From the NCBI RefSeq assembly GCF_030247195.1, contig NC_080671.1:96111870-96175869 (forward strand): a stretch of 64,000 bases of DNA, in the 5' to 3' direction. A model generated the notes under the pieces. The model was given only the letters and a program-made list of their open reading frames with translations. It did not search any database and was not told where the DNA came from. The number at the start of each line of letters is the position of its first letter. Position 1 is the first letter of the stretch. The position numbers and the translations under genes are program-made. This stretch comes from Topomyia yanbarensis (taxonomy: Eukaryota; Arthropoda; Insecta; Diptera; Culicidae). Positions 54,159 through 64,000 of the stretch are shown here, one piece after another.

Positions 54159-55595
54159 TACCGTAAACCGGGGTGACATTGATCACTTTCCGAAGCAATT
54201 ATTGCATATTTTTAGACGCAACACATTTTTTTCAACTGTATCGATTTTGTTGGCTATTTTCGGCAAATTTGAGACTAAGAGAAACGAAAGCAATGAAATT
54301 GAAAGACGGATAGGTATTCTAGAGCGAATCAGTTATAAACTTAGAACGAAAAACTAGAACTAGGCAGGCTCATATGGGCATGATCGAAAGGAAATGTGAA
54401 GAATTTTTTGCCTTATGCAGAGTAGGAGTTGGGCGTTTCACCCAAGTCTACCGCATGGTCTATGGTAGAACATAGCTCATCATCGTGTTTTACCGCCAAC
54501 GCCGGTGAAACGCCCAACTCCTACTCTGCATAAGGCAAAAAATTCTTCACATTTCCTTTCGATCATGCCCATATGAGCCTGCCTAGTTCTAGTTTTCCGT
54601 TCTAAGTTTATAACTGATTCGCTCTAGAATACCTATCCGTCTTTCAATTTCATTGCTTTCGTTTCTCTTAGTCTCAAATTTGCCGAAAATAGCCAACAAA
54701 ATCGATACAGTAGAACCTTGCGGCAATTAAAACATAGTAACACATTTTTTTCAACTTTAATATTTTTAAACCATGTACTGATGTAAGGAGAACAAGATTG
54801 GATGGTTTTACCTAAAATTGTTCGCTTACAGCTATTTTTCTAAAATTGATTTCGAGTTGATGTCCGTTTTCGTATTCCGGGGTGACTTTGATAACCTGCA
54901 TGTTCACCCACATTAAGTTATTGATGTCAATGTTTTTCATTCAAATGTTTGTTTAAACTAATTCTGGAAAGATACTCATTGTTAAATAGATGTTAATTGG
55001 TATTATACAAAGTATTCAATATACTGTAAAATTCGAGTAACCAAAATTCGTATAATTTGTGTCAAACCAGAATAAAAGATTCTGAAAACCTTTAAAACTG
55101 CTAAAATTGTTTTATTTCAGTGCTTTATCAGTGTACCAAATGTTTCATCCATTTTAACACGTTGGAATATTGAACAATAAAAAAAACTTGCGGGTTTTAG
55201 CTTAAAAAAATTTGAAATAATTGCCAATTAGTTTCACAAAAAATTGTATTTAAAATAAACAAACTCTTAAAAGTAAATTTGGTGCATCCCACTCTAAAGG
55301 AAAATAAAATCTCGCTTATAATTTATTACTCTTGCTCAAATCTGAGATTTATTTGTTTTATAAAAAATAGACACTTTATGAAGCTTCGTAAAAATGAGGT
55401 AAAGTCAAATTTCGATGTTTTGTAGTTTTTGTACCCAAAAACCGAACAAGATACTCAAAAAGTATAACAAACCAGTATTTCATAAGTTTAGAGTAAAAAT
55501 AATTTCAAACTAAAATGATTCGGTAGACTATTCTGGTTTAATAAGCGATCTACGAAAAAAGTTTCGAGTGATCAAAGTCACCCCGGTTTACGGTA
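54159..55595. mobile_element. Tc1/mariner-like non-autonomous element with TA duplication
   Basis: Ends CCGTAAACCGGGGTGACATT (54,161) and AAAGTCACCCCGGTTTACGG (ending 55,593) are complementary over about 28 bp, with TA on both sides (54,159-54,160; 55,594-55,595). A GGGGTGACTTTGATAA word recurs inside near 54,890. No transposase frame with a DDE/D motif was found. The element is interrupted by a palindromic insertion. Confidence 0.85.
54221..54754. mobile_element. Insertion with near-perfect 208-bp-arm palindrome
   Basis: Arms 54,235-54,442 and 54,504-54,711 differ by one base (ACGAAAAAC versus the complement of ACGGAAAAC), with a 61-bp loop. ACACATTTTTTTCAACT (17 bp) occurs before (54,221-54,237) and after (54,738-54,754), consistent with a long target duplication. 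Part of the arm matches 43,491-43,600. The arms are far less diverged than the other palindromes in the window. Confidence 0.85.
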
Positions 55596-55771
55596 CGGTA
55601 TACTGAGGACGAAAGATAATGCGTTTTCGCAGATCAACACACGAAAACGTAAACGACGCCGTAACTAATACAGCTGATGCAAGGTAACAGCCGACGATAT
55701 TCTCTACCTTGTATCTAATTCACGTAACATGAGCGATCTCTGCAATAACATATCAAGCCCTATACCTATTG

Positions 55772-55890
55772 ACGGATGTGATATGGCTTTTCAGTCGATA
55801 ATGCGATTGAGTCGATTACTGTGTGATCTTGGCGAAGATTACATAGTAATCGACGCAATCGCATTATCGACTGAAAAGCCTGATCACATC
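55772..55890. repeat. ~119-bp hairpin
   Basis: GGATGTGATATGGCTTTTCA pairs with TGAAAAGCCTGATCACATCC; arms are about 57 bp with a tiny loop near GGCGA. ATACCTATTGA occurs on both sides (about 55,760 and 55,906), a possible duplication with extra right-side bases. Confidence 0.8.
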
Positions 55891-55916
55891 CACACCTCTA
55901 TTCCATACCTATTGAG

Positions 55917-57107
55917 TTCTACAAGATGACGACACGAATGAACTCATGATGAATGAAGTTCATGTTTGACAATTAGGTTTTACACCAACCGACAAAATGA
56001 GCCGGATGAACTTCGTTTGACAATTCTCGGTGGTTTGTTTACATGAAAGTTACGTGAGTTCGAATGTAGCAGATGAGCACCCGTTGCACTCGCACTCACG
56101 CAAGCAACAACAAGTAAACAATCCACCGAGAACTGTCAAACATGAACTTCATTCATCATGAGGTCATTCGTATCGTCATCTTGTAGAACTCAATTAGGTT
56201 CTTTACTGAAACAGTTAACTTCACTTTTCTTGACAGTTCGATTGTACTGTTGACATGGACTTAGAAAAATTTGTGGATGACTAGTGTTAAGTAACCAAAA
56301 TTGTAACAATCCTGAACACCCCTATTTAGTACAGCAGCAGTAGTGATCTCGCTTGATCGCTCTAGGTAGAATCCTCTCCTCTTATCACCTATCCCTCTGA
56401 TAGGGTAAGCGAGAGATCTGAATAGGCCTTTGATTACCTTTCTGCACAGATGATATAAAATCAATATACCACTGCCAGTTTCAGTTAGTTATAATAAAAA
56501 TTTCGTTTCCTTCGCATCTAACTCTGTATCGTCTATTATACAAAGCAGAGCATAAAGACAAACCCATCGAACACTTTGATTCCGACCATATTGATAGTCC
56601 GAAAACCCAACAACTAGATTCGCTCGAAGCAAATCGTAAAGAATTTTTCTAAGTCCATGTAAACAGTACAATCGAACTGTCAAAAATGAACACTTAGTTC
56701 ATTTATGACGTCACCGTAAAGTATTCAATTGAATACTTTACGGTGACATCACAAATGAACTGAGTGTTCATTTTTGACAGTTCGCTTGTACGTGTTTACG
56801 TTTACGTGGAAAAATTCTTTACGATTTGCTTCGAGCGAATCTAGTCGTCCACATTTTTTTCTAAGTCCATGTAAACAGTACAAGTGAACTGTCAATAAAA
56901 GTGAGGTTAACTGTGTCTGTAAAGAACCTAACTCTCGGTGGTTTGTTTACTCTGTCAGTTGCGTGAGTGCGAGTGCAACGGGTGCTCATCTGTTACATTC
57001 AAACTCACGTATAAAACTTCCATGTAAACAAACTACCGAGAATTGTCAAAAAAAATCATCCGGCTCATTTTGTGGGGTTATGTCGGTTGGTGTAAACCCT
57101 ATTTGAA
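55917..57107. mobile_element. Nested foldback complex
   Basis: The outer arms (about 55,966-56,290 and 56,840-57,107) share TTTACACCAACCGACA, AAAATGAGCCGGATGA, CAATTCTCGGTGGTTTGTTT and GAGCACCCGTTGCACTCG in opposite orientation. A second inverted pair lies inside the left part (55,917-55,975 with 56,140-56,197: TTCTACAAGATGACGA). The centre is a separate palindrome at about 56,610-56,850. No coding sequence. Confidence 0.85.
56610..56850. repeat. Central palindrome of the foldback complex
   Basis: Symmetric about 56,735, where AAAGTATTCAATTGAATACTTT is a perfect centre (spans about 56,724-56,745). Arms extend to AACTAGATTCGCTCGAAGCA and its complement. Confidence 0.88.
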
Positions 57108-57200
57108 GGAAATAAATAAATGGACGGACTGAACATGAAATGAATAAAACGAATCAAATGAAACGAATGAATCGAATGAATAGAATGAATCGAATGAATT
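57108..57200. repeat. Degenerate flank of the satellite
   Basis: GAATAAA, GAATCAAATG, GAATCGAATG variants that grade into the regular 9-bp array. Confidence 0.7.
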
Positions 57201-58585
57201 AAATGAATCGAATGAACCGAATGAACCGAATGAACCGAATGAACCGAATGAACCGAATGAACCGAATGAACCGAATGAACCGAATGAACCGAATGAACCG
57301 AATGAACCGAATGAACCGAATGAACCGAATGAACCGAATGAACCGAATGAACCGAATGAACCGAATGAACCGAATGAACCGAATGAACCGAATGAACCGA
57401 ATGAACCGAATGAACCGAATGAACCGAATGAACCGAATGAACCGAATGAACCGAATGAACCGAATGAACCGAATGAACCGAATGAACCGAATGAACCGAA
57501 TGAACCGAATGAACCGAATGAACCGAATGAACCGAATGAACCGAATGAACCGAATGAACCGAATGAACCGAATGAACCGAATGAACCGAATGAACCGAAT
57601 GAACCGAATGAACCGAATGAACCGAATGAACCGAATGAACCGAATGAACCGAATGAACCGAATGAACCGAATGAACCGAATGAACCGAATGAACCGAATG
57701 AACCGAATGAACCGAATGAACCGAATGAACCGAATGAACCGAATGAACCGAATGAACCGAATGAACCGAATGAACCGAATGAACCGAGTGAACCGAATGA
57801 ACCGAATGAACCGAATGAACCGAATGAACCGAATGAACCGAATGAACCGAATGAACCGAATGAACCGAATGAACCGAATGAACCGAATGAACCGAATGAA
57901 CCGAATGAACCGAATGAACCGAATGAACCGAATGAACCGAATGAACCGAATGAACCGAATGAACCGAATGAACCGAATGAACCGAATGAACCGAATGAAC
58001 CGAATGAACCGAATGAAACGAATGAAATGAATGAAACGAATGAAACGAATGAACCGAATGAACCGAATGAACCGAATGAACCGAATGAACCGAATGAACC
58101 GAATGAACCGAATGAACCGAATGAACCGAATGAACCGAATGAACCGAATGAACCGAATGAACCGAATGAACCGAATGAACCGAATGAACCGAATGAACCG
58201 AATGAACCGAATGAACCGAATGAACCGAATGAACCGAATGAACCGAATGAACCGAATGAACCGAATGAACCGAATGAACCGAATGAACCGAATGAACCGA
58301 ATGAACCGAATGAACCGAATGAACCGAATGAACCGAATGAACCGAATGAACCGAATGAACCGAATGAACCGAATGAACCGAATGAACCGAATGAACCGAG
58401 TGAACCGAGTGAACCGAGTGAACCGAATGAACCGAATGAACCGAATGAACCGAATGAACCGAATGAACCGAATGAACCGAATGAACCGAATGAACCGAAT
58501 GAACCGAATGAACCAAATGAACCGAATGAACCGAATGAACCGAATGAACCAAATGAACCAAATGAACCGAATGAACAGAATGGAT
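57199..58585. repeat. 9-bp tandem array, ATGAACCGA, ~150 copies
   Basis: A nearly homogeneous array of GAACCGAAT (any phase). Five of six frames stay open: plus frames read Met-Asn-Arg or Glu-Pro-Asn, minus frames Ser-Val-His, Gly-Ser-Phe and Arg-Phe-Ile repeats; one plus frame has TGA each unit. Long open frames here are therefore artefacts of the period. Variant units cluster: GAACCGAGT near 57,784; AAACG/AAATG near 58,014-58,050; three GAACCGAGT in a row near 58,395-58,425; CCAAAT near 58,515 and 58,550. Confidence 0.97.
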
Positions 58586-59170
58586 TAAATGAATAAAATA
58601 AATCCAAATAATAAAATGAAACAAATGAATAAAAAGAATGAAATAAACAAATTGAATAAAAGGAGAAAATAATTGGAATGGATGAAATGAATAAATAAAA
58701 TAAACGTTTCAAATAAACAAGAGAGAATCTATAAAATGACTAAACAGAAGAAGAAGATAAGCAAAACAAAATGAATTGAATGACCATGTAAAGTATAAAA
58801 ATAATAAAATAAATTAAACTGCGTAAAATGGATACCTTGGATAAAATAAAGAAAATTAATGACTGAAAAACATCATTCAGATTATTAAAATGAAGAAACT
58901 GAATAAAATGTATCAACTGAAAATAATGAATGGAATGCGTAGAACAAAACAGTGGAAAAAGGTTAAATGAATTATATGAATAAAATGCATGAAATGAATA
59001 GATAAAATTATTTGAAATGAACCAAACGAATAAAAAGAATGCTGAATGAATGAAATAAAAGATTAAAATGCATTGATCATATACTTCAAATCAGCCGAAT
59101 ATTAAAAATGAATAAAATAAATAAAACGAATCAAATCCATAAAATGAATAAACTGAACAAAAATGTACTT
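58586..59170. repeat. Degenerate AATGAATAAA satellite flank
   Basis: AT-rich repeats of AAATGAATAAA and AAAACGAATC forms, gradually losing regularity. Probably the ancestral sequence from which the 9-bp array expanded. Confidence 0.75.
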
Positions 59171-61934
59171 TCTAAGGTATCCATTCAACTATATAATACT
59201 TATTTAGCAGAAATTTCTAATTAGAGCATAAATGAAAACAATTGTTCTATTCTGTGCATCTATTCTCATTTCAACGATCCAATTAACACCTCCTGAGCGT
59301 GCCAAATTTCACCTCATCAATAAACAATCAAGTTGAAATGCAATGCCTTATATTCCATTTACGTCAATTCTAACTAGGTATCCAGATCGAACACGACAAC
59401 GCATGATTTGTAAAACGAATCATTCTACTTTTTTCCAGTCAATCAAAACAAACGTAAACATCATGCACACGAAAGAACCTCATCAGTCGTTAGAATAAGA
59501 TCGTTAAGTATTGCAGTCGCAGGAAATAATTATGCGAAGACTAACAACTTGTAATGACTAGTTTCACATCAAACAAAGCAATGTCCCGAGCCGAATGTTC
59601 AGATGAAAATAAAATCTGCAATCAGCAATTGGTTGAATAACTTGAAATAATTGATTAGGTATATCTGAAATAGCATTTCAATATATTTTTAAGCTTAAGT
59701 AGATAGTTTGGCCGCACTGCTGATTCTTTCCTGTGTACTGGATGCAAAAAGTTGGTTTTGATTGTGGTAGTGTATCGGAAAAAATATGGCGATAATGTTT
59801 ACCGTATACACATACATACTGACATTGTCCCAAGTTGTCGAGTTGAGTCGATTGGTATATGGAACTCGGCTCAACGGGCCTCGCAAAAAGTTTTCAAAGT
59901 TTGAGCAAATTCCATGCATTTCTTTTGTATGAAAAGTGAAACTACATAGGAAAAGTGTGCCATTTTCATATAAACACAAAATTATTGTTCGAAAGTCAAA
60001 CTGAAGAAGAAAACCAAAGAAAACTCCTAAAGAGGGGCGCAATTGAAACTCCGCCAAAGGCGGTAGAAAACCCCGCTCCTGCCCTGACAACCCCTTAATG
60101 TACTTCTCACTTGTTTCGTAACACCACCAAACACACGGTAACAGTAGCATTTTAACAAGTTCATTATATCTGTTCTAATGTATGAAGCGTAGGCGACAAG
60201 AATGGACACCTGAGACGGTGGTGGTGGTGTTTATTTTGCATTAAATAAAACAAATGTATTCACGGTCGCGCTTCGCGTGACGTTTTGCTGTGCTGAAACC
60301 AGAAATGCAGGCGCTTTTGCGGAAGTACGGTTTGCTATGGAGTAATGACTGTGTATAGTGTTTTGCCTACGGTGTGTGATTTAATATTATGAATCATAAT
60401 ATTTTAGCGCTAATGAGGTGAGAGACGTGCGATATAATTGACGCCTAGCACATCACTGTATAATTGATCTAGATGCAAAAATATTACTCGCCAATACAAT
60501 CACTACCATTTATATGAATGCCAAAGGGGATGCACGGTTAGAATATCAGAATAGTATCACGAACAGTAACCTCATCAAAACGCTACTGTATGAAATCAAG
60601 GACAGCTCTGTCGCTGCAATATCACAAGATACTTTTTATCCTTCCGAAAGTCATGCTTCATCGCGTTCTATTTTCACAACAGAAAAAAAAAACAAGAAAC
60701 GCGATCAAATTTCCTCCAGTAAACAAACAAATAAATTCAATTTGAAATATTTTTTCTTCCCTTGCACTATGGTTTTCCGGATTTCCCTTCTTTGACAAAA
60801 CGGAAATGACATTATTGCAACCTCGAAACGAGCAGTCGGACTCGATAGAGCAGATATGTAGCTAACTAGCCTTGCCTCGTAAGCCACGACATGAAATGGG
60901 ATGGGACGGCAACGAAACGACAGAAACGTGACTTTCAGTTTGGATCGGTAACACATTACTTATTTTACAATTGAGCAAACTTCAATCCAGCTATAGCATA
61001 GACTTCTCGTCCTTTGCCTTTCCTGGTTCCCTAGAACATGTATTTAAAAATCGATTTCCGAAAGCTATAACCATTGTTAATATTACCAGTATAATGATTC
61101 ACAATCATTATTCTATTTATGACAGGATATTGTCCAGCTGCGAAATTGTTTGACCTGGGTAACAAACAGGCACACAAGTTTATAAACAAAAACTATACGC
61201 GCCATCGGAAGCGAGAATCGTGCCAAAATGAAGGATCAAGCTGAGCCCCATGTGAAAACAAATAACTGAAAGCGGTGTGGTTTCAGCCGGCACCAATCAA
61301 AATGGTTCACAGTTTTTTTGTTTTTTTTTTTTTCCGGCTGAGCTTACGTCCGATGGTATTTTTTGCCGTACATAAGCTTTGCATAGTTTTGCATAAATTT
61401 GCGCCTGTGAATTGATGCGGAAAAGTTTTACGTTTTGGTTAACCGCAACGAACCACGACCGAACGATGGGAGTGGGAAGCGGATACTGGCCGGACACTGG
61501 CTAGTTACAGGTTTTCGTATAATACCCGTGTTGCATTTTTGTTTTTTTTTTCGTTTGGGCTGCTTTTGATGGCAAAGTTTTGACACTTCTGCTGTACTGG
61601 GAGAAGCAAAAAATAGCTCAATAATTTTTGGGGAAGAACAATGACAAACAATGTAGTAACGACTCTTACGAATAAATTTGTTGTTTGTTCGATGGAGGCA
61701 CAAATAAAATGCTATCAGTTTATGAACAGGTTATAACGACATGTTCATAGAAAAATTTCCAACATGTGAAAAATCACTCTAGTGAAATAACAAGAATATA
61801 GACAACGTGTGTGTGAAAGATAGAAAAAAAAGGAATATATTTTAAATCAAAGTTTAAAGTGATACTATATAGAACTACGGTATAATTGTAAATATTGAGC
61901 GGCCCCTCGAAACGACGGTCAGCTCACTATAGGT
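59171..61934. other. Low-repeat stretch without supported gene
   Basis: Short frames (59,695-60,150 -; 60,514-60,795 +; 61,428-61,703 -) have no recognisable domain. A GGTGGTGGTGG run is near 60,219. Could be intronic or intergenic host DNA. Confidence 0.4.
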
Positions 61935-62120
61935 GAAAGTGCAAAATGCCCAAACGGCAAAAAAATTTGGACAAGACCAAATTTGTGTGCATGAGGACAC
62001 AAGAGCTAGCATAAAACAGGGTTTTCTAGTGTTTCGGAGTCTCCTCGTCAGTAACTAACACCACGTAATGCTACTTAGATAAGCCCATACCAGCACAAAA
62101 TTGGCGCTAGCTAGACACTA
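61935..62120 (+). repeat. Fragment of the MITE-like repeat shared with 2.2-2.35 kb
   Basis: The end block (GCCCAAACGGC, GGACAAGACCAAATTTGTGT) lies left of the core (GAGTCTCCTCGTCAGTAACT, TTAGATAAGCCCATACCAG), the mirror arrangement of the copy at 2180-2345. Confidence 0.5.
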
Positions 62121-63354
62121 AAATCCAAAAAGTCACACCTGTTCTGTTTACCGCCGAGAAATGTGAATCGAAATCTCGTCTGTTGGTATAAGAACCAAAC
62201 GTCTCGTACCATGCTTTATGTTAAGTCTTGTTTGCTCATGCCCAAAAATTTGGTCGCTTTGAGAATTTTCTTATGTCCAGAGACACTTTACATGATCACT
62301 TGCTTTTCCAAGAATTTAAACACTTATTCTGATAGTTTGAACCTTTTCGTTTACATAGTACTAGTTTGTATATAATTCATTATTTCATATCTCCGGATAG
62401 AGGATTCCGAACGAAGTAATTGACATGCTCTAAAGATAACTGGAAAGAGACTTCATTGTAATCTACTTAATGCACAGCTTTTGTGCTATCGACAATAATA
62501 TTGTCGGTTAGGTGTATAGTAGGGTGGGGCAAAATGGTCGTTTTTTCAGCACAGCACTTTTTTGGTTCCTTTTGGGGTCCCAAACAACTGTGCAAAATTT
62601 GGGGTCGATTGGTGTTGACCCGGCGTGGCGCATTGCGTTTGAAATTTGTATGGAGATTAGTATGGGAAAACCTACATTTTTGCATTTTTAATTCTACAGA
62701 CCTCAATTCTTCTTGTAGTATGCCAAAAAATAGATAGAAGTATAGTCCAGGATATGCTGAACAACTTTGCCGAAGGATGTATGGTCTTACAATGTCTCTA
62801 AGCCAAGTTATAGCTGTTCAAAGTTCGATACATCGAATTAAATGCCAAAAATCATTTTTATTGCCAACACTGCGGGTGTACCAATGGTATTTCATATAGA
62901 ATTCCAAAATAACATTATATATTTTAGATTTACCACATTGGGATGTTTGGATGAATTATTCAAAAGCCTAAGCTCAATTTCATGAGCGTAGGAAGTTTAG
63001 CAATAGGGTGTATTGAGGGGTGAGAGGGGGGGGACTTTAATATGTAGAAATTCGAACTGAAATGTTGTCGAGTTGGAATGTTCAGACGAATTATTTCAAA
63101 CAAACCAACAAATTCTGACAAAATCTATTAATTCTAAACAAAATTGAGCGTTCCAGTTTCCTGATAACTGACCATTAATAAGATTAAAACGCCAGATAAT
63201 CTTAAGCGACCCCACCAAGAAAAGAAAGGGGGAAGGCAAAAGCAGTGGAAACATTGGAAAGTGCATTGTATGTTGATTAGCCATTCTTCGAATAATAGGA
63301 TTTTTACAAACATTTCCAATTTTCTGAAACAATAGGTTACAAGTTCGTCGAATC
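62121..63354. other. Non-coding stretch with an unplaced repeat-like block
   Basis: From about 62,518 (TAGTAGGGTGGGGCAAAATG) to about 62,900 the sequence has the style of an insect DNA element end (TA then G/T-rich GGGTGGGGC), but no opposite end was found. CTTTGCCGAAGGATGTATGG near 62,765 recurs in style only. No gene seen. Confidence 0.4.
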
Positions 63355-64000
63355 AGTTTTATTTATTTACTTTATTTAAAACATTTTCGTCGTAAATTTC
63401 ATTCCATATACAGATACAAATCGTTACAAATGAGTTTTCAGTTTATTGATTTCATGGATTTTATTCGTTTATTTTATTCATTTTGAATATTGGACTATTT
63501 TTTTAAATTTCAAATATATGATCACATCTTTTTAATCATTTATTTCATTCAGAATTCTTTTCATTAAATTTGTTGATTTGAGTTTATTTTATTAATTTAA
63601 TCTATTTTACTCGTTTTATTCTTAGGATATAATCTGGTCAGTTTGTTCATTACACGCATTTAACTTATTTTATTTAATTCTTTCATTTTTTGCATTTTAT
63701 TTATTTTGTGCACTTAAAACATTTTGTTCAGATTCCCATGCATGCATTTAAATCATTACCTCCAAATTATAAATTTGACAAAATTCACTTTATTCAATCA
63801 ATTATATAATTTTTTTGAGTTGTTAAGTATTCGTATTAATCATTTGATTATTTATTCTGTTTATCTTCTTATTTATTTTACCAATTCTATTCATTTTGTT
63901 CGTTCAATTTCTTTTTAAAATTTACAATTTTTTCCATATTATTCAATTTTTTATACTATGCATTTCATACATTTCCTTTTGTTTTGTTTATTTTATTTAT
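63355..64000. repeat. Degenerate TTTATTCATTTT satellite, running out of the window
   Basis: The complement of the 58.6-59.2 kb type: repeated TTTATTCATTTTG, TTTATTTTATT and similar words, with decay. Short frames in it are not called. Confidence 0.7.

Noticed and set aside
57065..58712. Very long open frames with His-Ser-Val or Gly-Ser-Phe repeats on the minus strand and Met-Asn-Arg repeats on the plus strand
   Set aside because: They follow from the 9-bp period of the satellite, which keeps five frames open; there is no start context, domain or non-repetitive core.
60514..60795. 93-residue plus-strand frame starting with ATG
   Set aside because: No recognisable domain, low-complexity Lys-rich end, and a competing minus-strand frame; not supported as a gene.
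62518..62900. DNA transposon starting TAGTAGGGTGGGGC
   Set aside because: Only one end-like sequence was seen; no inverted partner or target duplication was found in the following 1 kb, so it is only mentioned as a repeat-like block.

Overview
This window looks like transposon-rich, AT-rich nuclear DNA from an insect, most likely a culicine mosquito such as Aedes. That is an inference from the mix of I-, RTE- and Jockey-type LINEs, tRNA-derived SINEs, many foldback/MITE elements and nearly no host coding sequence. No database comparison was possible. There is no operon structure, CRISPR array, rRNA gene or functional tRNA gene, and no complete host protein-coding gene was recognised.

Layout: 1-10 kb holds a SINE with perfect target duplications, a decayed Jockey LINE fused to a second gag-like remnant (about 2.9-6.25 kb) and a quiet stretch. 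10.2-12.0 kb holds a small foldback and a hAT-type element with an 8-bp duplication. 12.6-20.8 kb is an old inverted-repeat element centred near 16.1 kb. Its left arm carries an LTR-like insertion and a SINE; its right arm carries a nearly intact RTE LINE on the minus strand. 20.8-27.2 kb is a structurally complete I-type LINE with two open ORFs, inserted with an 11-bp duplication into a repeat whose uninterrupted relative lies at 10.4-10.5 kb.

27-45 kb is a patchwork: a 2-kb palindrome, a 770-bp MITE with 38-bp inverted ends, SINEs, a foldback of about 2.2 kb, and decayed I-type ORF1 and gag-like remnants. 45.4-49.2 kb is a clear nested series: a gag-like LINE remnant is split by a 2.8-kb inverted-repeat element, which itself contains a 1.05-kb inverted-repeat element; a 67-bp hAT-like mini-element sits in the remnant close by. 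50-54 kb and 59-63 kb look mostly non-repetitive. 54.1-57.1 kb is a Tc1/mariner-like element invaded by a near-perfect 208-bp-arm palindrome, followed by nested foldbacks. 57.1-59.2 kb is a satellite with about 150 copies of a 9-bp unit.

The only elements with a realistic chance of coding for active machinery are the I-type LINE (ORF1 and ORF2 open, all catalytic motifs visible) and, apart from frameshifts, the RTE. The other parts are non-autonomous or dead. The most informative content is the insertion record: several insertions can be checked against their target duplications and uninterrupted paralogues inside the same window. One short candidate host exon (about 36.6 kb) is reported with low confidence.
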